DNA of 64,000 bases from Chlorogloeopsis sp. ULAP01 (GCF_030381805.1 NZ_JAUDRH010000001.1:124001-188000), one strand, 5' to 3'; positions 52,713-62,360 are shown, numbered from the stretch's first letter. The notes: generated by a model not told the origin, from the letters alone. Translations and numbers: made by a program.

Positions 52713-54173
52713 ATGGTTGTGAAGTTGCAACGACCGATCTTAGTGGGAGGACTGGGACTAACATTTACTCTCTGGATGTTACAAAGTTTGCATCATTCTA
52801 TGGTGCAGCTAGGTGAATTTAGTGTCATGAGTTTGTTGCTAGTTGGTGGCGGTTTGTGGTTATTGAAGCAAAATCGCCCTAAAAACGATTCGCAAATGCT
52901 AGAAATGCCTGTAGATCGCGCAACTGTTGAAAATGCGATCGCTAAAGCCGAAGTTGTGGTGAGCCAACTAGCAAGTGAAGCAGACAATCACCAAGCTTTA
53001 GTAACATTGCGAGAAAGAATACCCCAGCTGTACTTGGAGTTAGACAGAGAAGACATTCTTGTGGCTGTTACTGGTGGCAAGTCAGTGGGTAAAACCACTT
53101 TGATTCAGGTTTTAGAGTCTAACTGGCATCCACAGATCCGGCAAACAGTCAGCTTGCAAGAGACACCGCCTTTGTTTGCACAAGCCGAAGAAAACTCAGA
53201 TGCCACTGCATTAGCACCAGCAAAGACAGCTGATTTTGTCTTGTTCCTCACAAACGGCGATTTGACAGATACAGAATTTCAAACAATACAGCAACTAAGA
53301 GCAGAGTATCAGCAATTAATGCTGGTTTTCAACAAACAAGACCAATATTTGCCAGATGAACGCGCTAACGTCTTGCTGTCACTAAAACAACGGATGCTGG
53401 GAAACGTAGTGGCAACTGCTGTTTCTCCCCTGCCTGTCAAAGTTCGCAAGCATGGTGAAGATGGTTCGGTGCAAGAATGGATGGAACAACCAACACCAGA
53501 CATCCAGCAGTTAACACAGCAGTTGGGTGAGATTTTGGCACAGCAAGCACAGCAATTAGTGTGGGCAACCGTGATGAGAAAGACGCTGTCGCTCAAAGCC
53601 GAGGCGAAAAATTACTTGAATGGAATCAGACGCGATCGCGCTAACCCAGTGATTGAACAATATCAGTGGATAGCTGCTGCTGCTGCCTTTGCCAACCCAG
53701 TACCAGCACTAGATATTTTGGCAACTGCGGCAATCAACGCTCAGATGGTAATGGATTTGGGTAATATTTACCAGCAAAAATTTTCCATAGAACAGGCGAA
53801 AACCGTAGCTGGCGAAATGGGAGGTTTAATGCTGAAGCTGGGTTTAGTAGAACTTTCTAGTAAGGCGATCGGTACAGTTCTCAAGAGTCACGCTATCACC
53901 TTTGTTGCTGGTGGTGCAGTGCAGGGTGTAAGTGCAGCTTATCTGACGCGCTTGGCTGGACTTAGCTTAGTAGAATATTTCCAACAGCAGGAAGTAACTG
54001 TAAATTCTACCACTGGATTTAATGTGGAGAAATTGGGGCAAACTCTACAAAAGGTATTTCAACAGAACCAGCAGATTTCATTCCTGCAAGGGTTTGTCAA
54101 GCAAGGCGTGAAGCGTTTGTTGCCAGAAGTTGCTGAGGGTGAAATGATTGGTGCAGAGAAGGCGGTGGGATAA
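52713..54173 (+). CDS. DUF697/YcjF-type GTPase-like membrane protein
   Basis: A 486-residue protein. Two N-terminal hydrophobic helices are followed by a soluble part with GGKSVGKTTLI (P-loop near residues 119-129) and VFNKQDQ (NKxD-like). A C-terminal DUF697 region follows, with AAAAAFANPVPALDILATAA and hydrophobic segments before VQGVSAAYLTRLAG. GTPases of this type are linked to membrane stress or chloroplast-type functions but are poorly known. It stands as a single gene on the plus strand. Confidence 0.8.
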   Translation: MVVKLQRPILVGGLGLTFTLWMLQSLHHSMVQLGEFSVMSLLLVGGGLWLLKQNRPKNDSQMLEMPVDRATVENAIAKAEVVVSQLASEADNHQALVTLRERIPQLYLELDREDILVAVTGGKSVGKTTLIQVLESNWHPQIRQTVSLQETPPLFAQAEENSDATALAPAKTADFVLFLTNGDLTDTEFQTIQQLRAEYQQLMLVFNKQDQYLPDERANVLLSLKQRMLGNVVATAVSPLPVKVRKHGEDGSVQEWMEQPTPDIQQLTQQLGEILAQQAQQLVWATVMRKTLSLKAEAKNYLNGIRRDRANPVIEQYQWIAAAAAFANPVPALDILATAAINAQMVMDLGNIYQQKFSIEQAKTVAGEMGGLMLKLGLVELSSKAIGTVLKSHAITFVAGGAVQGVSAAYLTRLAGLSLVEYFQQQEVTVNSTTGFNVEKLGQTLQKVFQQNQQISFLQGFVKQGVKRLLPEVAEGEMIGAEKAVG

Positions 54174-54274
54174 CGCAAAATTTGTTAATGATGTTTGGTA
54201 ATAGATGTAGCAGATGGGTAATCTTTTTCCACAGATAACTTATTTGCTACATCTATTAACTGAGTGTCATTTGT

Positions 54275-54952
54275 ATGAAAAATAGCTGTGCTATGAATGC
54301 AATTCAGGGAAACTTACTCTCTGGGTTTGACTCTGTGATAGATGAGTCACCGAAGAGTGATGAGAAAGAAGTTCTATCTATGCCAGACGCTGATGTGATT
54401 TTCTATCGCAATTTTTATAATCAGCAAGAGAGCGATGAGCTTTTTCAAACCTTATTTAACGAAATCAAATGGCGACAAGATAAGATGAAAATTTACGGTA
54501 AGGAAGTAAACTTACCGAGAAAAACTGCTTGGTATGGAGATAAAAACAAGTCATATACATTCTCAGGTATTCATCTTCAGCCAGAGCCTTGGACACCTAG
54601 ACTACTACAAGTAAAAGAGAAATTAGAGAAAATAGCAAAAGTTCAGTTTAATAGCGTCTTGCTAAATCTTTACCGAGATGGAAATGATGGAATTTCCTGG
54701 CATACTGATGCTGAAACAGAATTAGGTAAAAATCCTGTAATTGGTTCTGTTAGCTTTGGTGGAACAAGAAGATTTATGTTTAGACATAAGTACAATAAGG
54801 AATTGAAAGCAGAAATTGAGTTAACACATGGTAGCTTCCTACTTATGGCAGGCACAACGCAGCATTTTTGGCAGCATCAAATTCCAAAAACATCGAAAAA
54901 TGTTCAACCAAGAATTAATTTAACTTTCAGAGTTATTGCTCATTCCCCTTAA
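54275..54952 (+). CDS. AlkB-like 2-oxoglutarate/Fe(II) dioxygenase
   Basis: A 225-residue AlkB-family protein: the start of the fold is VIFYRNFYNQQESDELFQTL, and PRKTAWYGD with SYTFSG is the nucleotide-recognition lid. GISWHTDAE gives the HxD iron ligands and RINLTFR the 2-oxoglutarate arginine, with GTTQHFWQHQIPKT in between supplying the second His. It repairs alkylated DNA or RNA by oxidative demethylation, in the style of ALKBH2/3. A Met eight codons in is an alternative start. Confidence 0.93.
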   Translation: MKNSCAMNAIQGNLLSGFDSVIDESPKSDEKEVLSMPDADVIFYRNFYNQQESDELFQTLFNEIKWRQDKMKIYGKEVNLPRKTAWYGDKNKSYTFSGIHLQPEPWTPRLLQVKEKLEKIAKVQFNSVLLNLYRDGNDGISWHTDAETELGKNPVIGSVSFGGTRRFMFRHKYNKELKAEIELTHGSFLLMAGTTQHFWQHQIPKTSKNVQPRINLTFRVIAHSP

Positions 54953-54984
54953 TAGTACTTGAATACTAAATTATATTTTTACGA

Positions 54985-56061
54985 TTATTCTGGCGTTTTT
55001 ATTTCAACTTCTAAATTTTCCAACTCGGCTTCTAACTGCTCAATTGTTGGTAACTTTCCTTGTAGTGATTCCGGCAAAGTATTCCTTAACTGATAAACTG
55101 AAACACCAATAGGCTTATTCATATCCCGCAAAGAATATTCAACAACTACCCGATTTTTGCTCTTGCACAAAATTATCCCAATAGTTGGCCGATCCTCTGG
55201 GTGTCTTAATGAATCATCTACCGCACTTACATAGAAATTCATCTTCCCAGAAAACTCTGGTTTAAACTCTTCAATTTTAAGTTCAATCACTACATAGCAG
55301 CGCAAACGCAAGTGATAAAACAATAAATCTATATAAAAATCTTCACCGCCAACCTCAAGATGGTACTGGCTGCCGACAAAAGCAAATCCAACCCCTAACT
55401 CTAATAAAAAATCACGAATGTGTTTGATTAGAGCTTGTTCTAAATCACGTTCTTGAACCTCTTCCCGCAAATTCAGAAAATCAAAGGAGTAAGGATCTTT
55501 CAATAGTTGCTTTGCCAATTCTGATTGCGGTTGGGGAAGAGTACGGTCAAAATTAGTGACAGCCTTACCCTGACGGTGAAACAACTGACTTTCAATCTGA
55601 TGGACTAACACATTCCGACTCCAGCCATATTGTATGGCTTGTTGTGCATACCACAAACGTTCTATTGGATCTTTAACAGCATCCAGAATACGGATATTAT
55701 GACCCCAAGGAATTTGTCCAACAATCTGTTGGACAAATTGCTCGTCTGGGTAAGCTTCAGCAAAGGCTCTCATGTACATTAGATTAGTACGTGAAAAACC
55801 CTTCATCTCTGGAAAAGCTTGCTGCAAGTCTGCTGCCAGACGAGTAATAACCTTTGCTCCCCAGCCTTGCTGTTGTTGTCGCTGGAGAATATCTCGTCCA
55901 ATTTGCCAGTAGAGCAATACTAGCTCTTTATTGACTGCTAACGCTGCTCGAAGTTGAGCGTGAGAAATTCTTGTTTTTAGTTCTAGTAGAAAGTCGTCAT
56001 AACCAAGAATATCAGAGGCACGAGCTTTTGATAGATTGCTTTTATCGTTTTTTGGCATCAT
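54985..56061 (-). CDS. DUF1016 (YhcG-like) PDDEXK nuclease
   Basis: A 358-residue protein with the N-terminal DUF1016 domain (AVNKELVLLYWQIGRDILQR, GWGAKVITRLAADLQQAFP, then FSRTNLMYMRAFAEAYP) and a C-terminal PDDEXK nuclease domain. In the latter, DFYIDLLFYH and VVIELKIEEFKPEF give the D...ExK residues. YhcG-type proteins are thought to act on DNA and are often near restriction-modification genes. It is divergent from a cytosine methyltransferase gene with an 82-base gap, which suggests a possible functional link. Confidence 0.9.
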   Translation of the reverse strand: MMPKNDKSNLSKARASDILGYDDFLLELKTRISHAQLRAALAVNKELVLLYWQIGRDILQRQQQQGWGAKVITRLAADLQQAFPEMKGFSRTNLMYMRAFAEAYPDEQFVQQIVGQIPWGHNIRILDAVKDPIERLWYAQQAIQYGWSRNVLVHQIESQLFHRQGKAVTNFDRTLPQPQSELAKQLLKDPYSFDFLNLREEVQERDLEQALIKHIRDFLLELGVGFAFVGSQYHLEVGGEDFYIDLLFYHLRLRCYVVIELKIEEFKPEFSGKMNFYVSAVDDSLRHPEDRPTIGIILCKSKNRVVVEYSLRDMNKPIGVSVYQLRNTLPESLQGKLPTIEQLEAELENLEVEIKTPE

Positions 56062-56143
56062 GCAACTACAAGCAGCGGAAAAAGGCGCTAATATACATTA
56101 GTTTAAAACACACAATTCTGCTTGCCGCTTGTCGAATTTAACA

Positions 56144-57289
56144 ATGAGCGATCGCCCCAGTATTTTCTCCTTTTTTGCTGGTTCGGGATTTCTAGATTTA
56201 GGCTTTGAAACCAGTGGTTTTAATATTGTTTATGTGAATGAGATTTCTTCCTCATTTATGGAAGCATACCGCTATTGTCGAGCTAATTTAAATCTACCGT
56301 TACCAGCATACGGATACCATTTCGGAGAAGAAGCAGATGTTACTAAACTCACTGAAAAATTACAAGCAATCTACTTACAAGAATTAGTACAAGACTGCCG
56401 CCAATTTAATAATATTATTGGATTTATTGGCGGCCCTCCCTGCCCTGACTTTTCAATTGGTGGTAAAAATAGAGGATACTTGGGAGATAATGGCAAACTA
56501 TCAAATGCTTACATTGACTTAATTTGTCAACAACAACCCGATTTCTTTTTATTTGAGAATGTTAAAGGTTTGTGGAAGACAAAAAAACATCGATTGTTTT
56601 TTGAAGCAAAAAAACGGCAGTTAATTCAAGCTGGTTATTTATTAACAGAGCGTTTAATTAATGCTATTGAGTATGGCGTGCCTCAAGATAGAGATAGAAT
56701 TATCTTATTGGGATTCAAAATCTCTTTAATTAAAGATTTAGGGATAAAAATATTAAATTATAATCAATTTCCTAGAGAAATTTTTCCTTGGGAAAAATAC
56801 GTATCATTTAACAAAGAAAAAGTATTTACTTATCCTTGGAGTAAAAGTTCACCTTTTCAAGAAGATTCTATTTTGCCTTGCCCTCAAGATATTCCTGTGG
56901 AGCTAACCGTTGAATACTGGTTTAGAAAAAATGATGTGCTCCACCACCCCAATGCCAAACACTATTTTCAACCAAGGGCAGGTATTCAAAAATTCGCCAC
57001 CATTGATGAAGGAGACGATTCCAGAAAATCTTACAAACGTCTGCACAGATGGCGTTACTCTCCTACAGCTTGCTATGGCAATAACGAAGTACATTTACAT
57101 CCCTACAAAGTACGGAGAATTTCTGTAGCTGAAGCTCTGGCAATCCAATCTTTACCTACAAAATTCGTTTTGCCAGAGAATATGTCACTAACTAATATGT
57201 TTAAAACCATCGGTAATGGTGTGCCTTATTTAGCATCTAAAGGATTAGCTCACACTATCTTGGATTTTCTTGCAGGTGACAAAAGATAA
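56144..57289 (+). CDS. DNA (cytosine-5-)methyltransferase
   Basis: A 381-residue C5 methyltransferase. Motif I is FSFFAGSGFLDLGFE, the catalytic PC motif IV is GGPPCPDFSIGG (Cys100), motif VI is LFENVKGLW, motif VIII QDRDRI, and motif X GNGVPYLASKGLAH. It transfers a methyl group from SAM to cytosine C5. The variable region before motif IX sets the target; I cannot read it. The ATG at 56144 is preferred over a TTG five codons earlier. Its divergent neighbour is a DUF1016 nuclease. Confidence 0.95.
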   Translation: MSDRPSIFSFFAGSGFLDLGFETSGFNIVYVNEISSSFMEAYRYCRANLNLPLPAYGYHFGEEADVTKLTEKLQAIYLQELVQDCRQFNNIIGFIGGPPCPDFSIGGKNRGYLGDNGKLSNAYIDLICQQQPDFFLFENVKGLWKTKKHRLFFEAKKRQLIQAGYLLTERLINAIEYGVPQDRDRIILLGFKISLIKDLGIKILNYNQFPREIFPWEKYVSFNKEKVFTYPWSKSSPFQEDSILPCPQDIPVELTVEYWFRKNDVLHHPNAKHYFQPRAGIQKFATIDEGDDSRKSYKRLHRWRYSPTACYGNNEVHLHPYKVRRISVAEALAIQSLPTKFVLPENMSLTNMFKTIGNGVPYLASKGLAHTILDFLAGDKR

Positions 57290-57492
57290 ATGCTATAATC
57301 TATACCTTAAAATAACAATTTTTTAACCAAAACACTTAACAAGAATAATTTGATATTACATAGAGATTACAACTTAAACTAAGCAAATCAGCTAAGTTTC
57401 AGGAAAAATCCTAAATATATAGTGGAGTTATTTATTAAAATAGTCTTAAGTTTATATAAAGATAAATAATCAATCACTATATAGAAGAAGCG

Positions 57493-58173
57493 ATGGCAGC
57501 AGATTATCCAGATATTGATATTGCGCCATATATAGATCACTCCTTACTGATTCCAACAGCTACAACCGAGCAGGTGGAACAATGGTGTGAACAAGCAGAT
57601 AGATTTCACTTTGCAGCGGTTTGCGTGTATCCTGCTCACGTGCGCTTTGCAGCAGAATACCTCTACGGTAAAAAGCCAAAAGTCTGTACGGTGATTGGCT
57701 TTCCTACTGGAGCCACAACTTCAGCAGTGAAATTGTATGAAGCTCAAGAAGCAGTGGAAAATGGCGCTACTGAGTTAGATGTGGTAATTAATTTGGGTTG
57801 GTTAAAAGCTGGTAAAACTGATGAGGTGCACAGGGAAATCGCAGAAATTTGTGAAGAAACTGGGCAAACAGTAAAGGTAATTTTAGAAACCAACCTACTG
57901 ACGGATGCTGAGAAACGACTGGCTGCGGAAATATGTATGGATGCAGGGGCAGCTTTTCTCAAAACTAGTACAGGTTGGAATGGGGGTGCAACAGTGGCAG
58001 ATGTGCGACTTTTGAAGGAAGTTGCTAAAGAAGCGGTGGGAATTAAAGCATCAGGTGGTATTCGCAGTATTGACCAAGCTCTTGACTTAATTTTGGCGGG
58101 TGCCACACGATTAGGCACATCTCGTGGTGTCGATTTGTTGCGACAGCGCGATACGCTGGAGAAAAGAGAGTAG
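57493..58173 (+). CDS. deoC: deoxyribose-phosphate aldolase
   Basis: A 226-residue class I aldolase that splits 2-deoxyribose-5-phosphate into glyceraldehyde-3-phosphate and acetaldehyde. The catalytic residues are visible: Asp96 in ATELDVVIN, the Schiff-base Lys157 in AAFLKTSTGW and Lys185 in GIKASGGIR. It lies 86 bases upstream of recO and presumably shares its transcript with recO and the MFS gene. Confidence 0.97.
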   Translation: MAADYPDIDIAPYIDHSLLIPTATTEQVEQWCEQADRFHFAAVCVYPAHVRFAAEYLYGKKPKVCTVIGFPTGATTSAVKLYEAQEAVENGATELDVVINLGWLKAGKTDEVHREIAEICEETGQTVKVILETNLLTDAEKRLAAEICMDAGAAFLKTSTGWNGGATVADVRLLKEVAKEAVGIKASGGIRSIDQALDLILAGATRLGTSRGVDLLRQRDTLEKRE

Positions 58174-58224
58174 TCATTTGTGATTTGTCACTTGTCCTTT
58201 GTCCTCTGTAAGGACTAACGATCA

Positions 58225-58262
58225 ATGACTCATGACTAATGACCAATGACTAATAACTAATG
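58225..58262 (+). repeat. ATGACTA heptamer array ending at the recO start codon
   Basis: Five heptamers (ATGACTC, ATGACTA, ATGACCA, ATGACTA, ATAACTA) occupy 58225-58259. The recO ATG at 58260 follows in perfect phase and begins a sixth variant unit, ATGAGTA. The array replaces the place where a ribosome-binding site would normally lie. Confidence 0.85.
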
Positions 58263-59246
58263 AGTAAAACTTATAAAGCAACTGGAATTAATCTTAGAAC
58301 CCAAGTTTTTGGCGAGTCAGATAAAATTGTTACGATTTTGACAAAAGAATATGGACTGATTCGAGCGATCGCCCCAGGAGCACGCAAGCATAATTCCAGC
58401 TTAGGTGGCAGGAGTGCAATGTTTGTGGTTAATGATTTACTGATTGCTAAAGGGCGATCGCTAGATAAAATTACGCAAGCCCAAACTGTAAAATCTTACT
58501 CAGGACTTGCGAAAGATTTGGGAAGGCTAGCAGCCAGCCAGTATTTAGCAGAGGTAGTGCTATGTCAAGGTTTAAGCGAACAACCTCAAGAAGAACTATA
58601 TGAATTAATAAATGAACATCTGAGGCGGTTAGAAGTATTATCCAGCCAAAAAACACCCAGTGTCATGGCTCTTTTAGCTCATGGTTTGTTTCAACTATTA
58701 GCTTTGGCAGGATTTACGCCAGAAGTACATATGTGTTGTTTGACTCAGCGTCCTCTCATACCAGATTTTACAGACCCTAATTGGCAAGTAGGATTTAGTA
58801 TTAACGCTGGTGGTATCGTTTGCTTGACAGCTTGGGAACGCCTGAGGAAAGAGGACACGGGGACACGGGGACACCCAGACACGGGGAAGGGGAATGAAGA
58901 GGACACGGGGAATATGAATAAAAGATTCTCCGCGTCACCGCGTCACCCCCTCTCCGCGTCTTCTCAAACCGCGTCTCCCTCACCATCTACTCGTAACCTT
59001 GATTACGAAACTATATTCCACAGGCAAGAAATGCCAGCACTTTCCAAACGTTTGAACGCAAGGGAATTGACTATACTCCAACATCTGTCGCAATCAGAGA
59101 TAATGCAAGATACGACCCAAGATTGTAGCTGGTTATCTGTGGAGCAAGTTTTGCGTCAGTATGCCCAGTATCACTTTGGTCGCCCTATTCGCTCCGCTGC
59201 CTTGATTGATTCTTATTTTGCTGCAAACCATGATGCATCACTCTGA
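58260..59246 (+). CDS. recO: DNA repair protein RecO with an in-frame repeat insertion
   Basis: A 328-residue RecO: an N-terminal OB fold (TYKATGINLRTQVFGESDKI, then GLIRAIAPGARKH) and a helical C-terminal part with QYLAEVVLCQGL and RPIRSAALIDSY at the end. RecO loads RecA with RecF and RecR. It is longer than the usual 240-280 because residues about 197-243 are low complexity and encoded by GGACACGG-type repeats. Its ATG is the sixth unit of an ATGACTA-type heptamer array (58225-58262) and there is no Shine-Dalgarno. Confidence 0.93.
   Translation: MSKTYKATGINLRTQVFGESDKIVTILTKEYGLIRAIAPGARKHNSSLGGRSAMFVVNDLLIAKGRSLDKITQAQTVKSYSGLAKDLGRLAASQYLAEVVLCQGLSEQPQEELYELINEHLRRLEVLSSQKTPSVMALLAHGLFQLLALAGFTPEVHMCCLTQRPLIPDFTDPNWQVGFSINAGGIVCLTAWERLRKEDTGTRGHPDTGKGNEEDTGNMNKRFSASPRHPLSASSQTASPSPSTRNLDYETIFHRQEMPALSKRLNARELTILQHLSQSEIMQDTTQDCSWLSVEQVLRQYAQYHFGRPIRSAALIDSYFAANHDASL
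58849..58990 (+). repeat. GGACACGG/CCGCGTC repeats inside the recO coding region
   Basis: The stretch starts with AGAGGACACGGGGACACGGG units and ends with CCGCGTCACCGCGTCACCCC and CCGCGTCTTC units, roughly the complement of intergenic repeats at 11525-11600 and 15665-15700. It stays open in frame and adds about 47 residues rich in Ser, Thr, Gly and Asp. Confidence 0.85.
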
Positions 59247-60837
59247 TCTGGATCACAAAATCCTGCCACTGTCACCAAGTCATATCAAAAAGCAGAAGAG
59301 GGCATCAGTGGCTAAAGCACCTAGTCACCTCAGTGCTGTTCCAAAAACTACACCTGATTCAGCCCATGCTCAAGAAAAACCTGCCAAAAATCTTTCTCAA
59401 AATGAGCAATGGACATCAAAATCACTACCTGAAAAAAACTCTAATCATCAATCAACTAACACAGAAGTAAATACTAAAAATGAACCTAACGGTCAAATTG
59501 TGCCATTAGTAAATGGTGCTGTACCTGAAAAATCAAACCAAAACAAGCCTGATGATGCTAAAGAACATGGATTTTTGCCAGTTCTGAGAAATCCCAATTT
59601 TTTAGCACTTTGGGGAGGACAAGTTTTCTGTCAGTTGGCAGATAAAGTGTATTTGGTGTTGATGATAGCCCTAATTAATACTCATTTTCAAATAGGCGAT
59701 CGCACCATTAGCACTTGGGTGTCAGCATTAATGATGGCTTTTACCATTCCCGCCGTCTTATTCGGTTCCTTGGCTGGTGTATTTGTAGATCGCTGGTCGA
59801 AAAAGATGGTACTAGTAGGAACAAACATTTGGCGGGGTATCTTGGTTTTGGTAATCCCCTTCTTACTTTGGCTCACCCATGATTGGCAACCGATAGGAGT
59901 CTTACCTGTAGGTTTTGCCATCATTTTGGGAGTCACTTTTTTAGTTTCCACCCTGACACAGTTTTTTGCACCAGCAGAACAGGCAGCAATTCCTTTAGTA
60001 GTTAAAGAACAGCATCTACTCTCAGCTAACTCTCTTTACACTACGACGATGATGGCGTCGGTAATTATTGGGTTTGCCATCGGTGAACCACTTTTAGCGG
60101 CTGCCGATCGCCTTTGGCTTGTAGTTGGTGGCAGTGAGGGGTTAGGTAAAGAAATTATTGTTGGCGGCAGTTATGCGATCGCCGGCATAATCTTATTACT
60201 ACTGGGAACTAACGAAAAACATTACTCACCTAAAACAGAATATCCACATATCTTTGCTGACGTACAGGATGGTTTGCGTTATCTCAAAGATAATCCTCGG
60301 CTTCGTAATGCCCTGATTCAACTAATTGTCTTATTTTCTGTGTTTGCAGCATTAACTGTTCTTGCCGTTCGCATGGCAGAAGTAATTCCTAACCTAAAAG
60401 CCGAGCAGTTCGGATTTTTACTAGCAGCTGGCGGCGTCGGCATCGCTGTTGGAGCAACAATACTAGGACAGTTTGGACAACGCTTCTCTTATACACAGTT
60501 AAGTTTATTTGGCTGTGCAGGCATGGTCGCATCTTTGATTGGTTTATCTATATTCACACAGCAGCTATTTATCATCCTGTTGTTGGTAATGTTTTTAGGT
60601 ATCTTTGGTGCATTAATTGGTATACCCATGCAAACAGCAATCCAAACAGAAACACCCCCAGAAATGCGTGGTAAAGTTTTTGGTTTGCAAAACAATGTGA
60701 TTAATATTGCTCTTACCTTACCTTTAGCATTAGCAGGTGTAGCAGAAACCTTTATGGGATTGCAGGCAGTCTTTTTGGGATTAGGAGCGATTGTCTTTTT
60801 AGGTGGATTCTTGACTTTGTGTACTTCTCAAGAGTAA
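59230..60837 (+). CDS. MFS transporter
   Basis: A 535-residue major-facilitator protein. A long, hydrophilic, low-complexity N-terminus of about 110 residues precedes the transporter, which starts near FLALWGGQVFCQLADKVYLV and has about 10-12 helices. GVFVDRWSKK is the loop-2 motif A, and PPEMRGKVFGLQNNV a late conserved segment. The substrate is unknown. I place the start at the ATG at 59230, overlapping recO by 17 bases, so they are translated from one message; the next codon but one is another ATG. Confidence 0.85.
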   Translation: MMHHSDLDHKILPLSPSHIKKQKRASVAKAPSHLSAVPKTTPDSAHAQEKPAKNLSQNEQWTSKSLPEKNSNHQSTNTEVNTKNEPNGQIVPLVNGAVPEKSNQNKPDDAKEHGFLPVLRNPNFLALWGGQVFCQLADKVYLVLMIALINTHFQIGDRTISTWVSALMMAFTIPAVLFGSLAGVFVDRWSKKMVLVGTNIWRGILVLVIPFLLWLTHDWQPIGVLPVGFAIILGVTFLVSTLTQFFAPAEQAAIPLVVKEQHLLSANSLYTTTMMASVIIGFAIGEPLLAAADRLWLVVGGSEGLGKEIIVGGSYAIAGIILLLLGTNEKHYSPKTEYPHIFADVQDGLRYLKDNPRLRNALIQLIVLFSVFAALTVLAVRMAEVIPNLKAEQFGFLLAAGGVGIAVGATILGQFGQRFSYTQLSLFGCAGMVASLIGLSIFTQQLFIILLLVMFLGIFGALIGIPMQTAIQTETPPEMRGKVFGLQNNVINIALTLPLALAGVAETFMGLQAVFLGLGAIVFLGGFLTLCTSQE

Positions 60838-61211
60838 ACACCTGTTCAAAGGGATTTTACCTATTCCCTTTGCACAATCAATTATTATCAAAAGTATTTG
60901 CTTTCATGGTAAACTTAAAAAAATAACAAAATCCCATAATTATTAATATTAGGGATAAATCCTAATTTTAGCTAGAAATAGCTTCTGGCTCGTTGTTGCT
61001 TTTTGATATTGACACAGTCCAATAACAACTTATAAATAAAACAAATAAATCTATAATCGACTTAGTGAATACAACATAAAAAAAATTGTTTGAAGTGGGT
61101 ACTGGCTGTATTTTATGATTAGCAATAAGCCACGAAGTACAAAGAGCAAAACAGTACAAAGAATAAAAACTGATACACTAAACCCGCTTTTGTAAATAGT
61201 TAATCTAAAGA
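60838..61211. other. AT-rich gap
   Basis: About 375 AT-rich bases without a recognised repeat, RNA gene or clear operator. Short minus-strand frames here have no ribosome-binding site and are not called. It holds the promoter of the downstream glycosyltransferase gene. Confidence 0.45.
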
Positions 61212-62360
61212 ATGCACATAGCTTGGATTGGAAAAAAATCACCCTTTTGCGGTAATGTAACCTACAGTCGAGAAATTACAAATGCCTTACTAGAACTGGG
61301 ACACCAAGTTAGCTTTCTGCATTTTGCCCAAGAAGAATCTGAACCAGACAACTGGCCGAAATTTCAAGAAGTTCCTCTGCCTTTCATTTACAAGTCCCAG
61401 GTTTACACTATCCCCACTTTTAAAGCAACTAAAGTCTTAACCCAGTCTTTAAAGAGCATCAAGCCAGACATAGTCCATGCTTCCCTCACCCTATCTCCCT
61501 TGGACTTTGTTTTACCAGAAATTTGTGAAGAATTGAATTTGCCCTTAATCGCGACTTTTCACACACCCTTTGCAGGTAAAGGGGCAAAACTGGTATCGGG
61601 AACTCAACTTTTGGCTTATCAACTCTATGCGCCTTTTTTGGGTAATTACGATCGCGTAATTGTATTTTCCCAAATTCAACGCGAATTATTAGCGCGGATG
61701 GGTGTGCCGCCAGACAAGATTGCGGTAATACCCAACGGCGTAGATATAACTAAATATTCGCCCGGTTCATCTGAAATTAAAGCCGACTTTGACGCCGATC
61801 GCTTATTTGTTTATCAAGGGCGATTAGCTCCAGAAAAGAACGTTGAAGCCCTCCTCCGCGCTTGGAAACAAGCGGAAATGGCTCCAGAAAGCAAATTACT
61901 TATAGTTGGCGACGGCCCCCTAAAATCTTCTTTAGAACCGTTTTATGGCCCCGAATACGGGATTATTTGGTTAGGATTTGTTGCCGATGAAAACCGACGC
62001 ATCGATATCTTAAGAGGTGCAGATGTATTTATTTTACCTTCATTGGTAGAAGGTTTATCACTCTCCCTTTTAGAAGCAATGGCTTGTGGAATAGCGTGTA
62101 TAGCTACAGATGTGGGTGCAGATGGAGAAGTATTAGAAAAGGGAGCAGGTGTAATTCTCAATCCTAAAACAGTGCGACCTCAACTGAGAACCCTCCTGCC
62201 ACTATTTCAAGATCATCCTGAGTTAACAACTCTGCTCGGACAAAAAGCAAGAAAACGAGTATTAGAACGCTATACCCTCAGTAATAATGTGGCTGAATTA
62301 GAAATACTTTATAAAGAAGTGATCCGGCAGCGAAGCGTACAATTTACTTGGGGTGCGTAA
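61212..62360 (+). CDS. glycosyltransferase family 4 protein
   Basis: A 382-residue GT-B enzyme with an N-terminal domain (KSPFCGNVTYSREITNALLE, a glycine-rich start of the acceptor side) and the donor motifs PNGVDITKYSP, FVYQGRLAPEKNVEALLRAW and LPSLVEGLSLSLLEAMACG, the E(x7)E nucleotide-sugar block. It is not adjacent to other sugar genes; the glycan island is 15 kb away. Its sugar and acceptor are unknown. Confidence 0.9.
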   Translation: MHIAWIGKKSPFCGNVTYSREITNALLELGHQVSFLHFAQEESEPDNWPKFQEVPLPFIYKSQVYTIPTFKATKVLTQSLKSIKPDIVHASLTLSPLDFVLPEICEELNLPLIATFHTPFAGKGAKLVSGTQLLAYQLYAPFLGNYDRVIVFSQIQRELLARMGVPPDKIAVIPNGVDITKYSPGSSEIKADFDADRLFVYQGRLAPEKNVEALLRAWKQAEMAPESKLLIVGDGPLKSSLEPFYGPEYGIIWLGFVADENRRIDILRGADVFILPSLVEGLSLSLLEAMACGIACIATDVGADGEVLEKGAGVILNPKTVRPQLRTLLPLFQDHPELTTLLGQKARKRVLERYTLSNNVAELEILYKEVIRQRSVQFTWGA

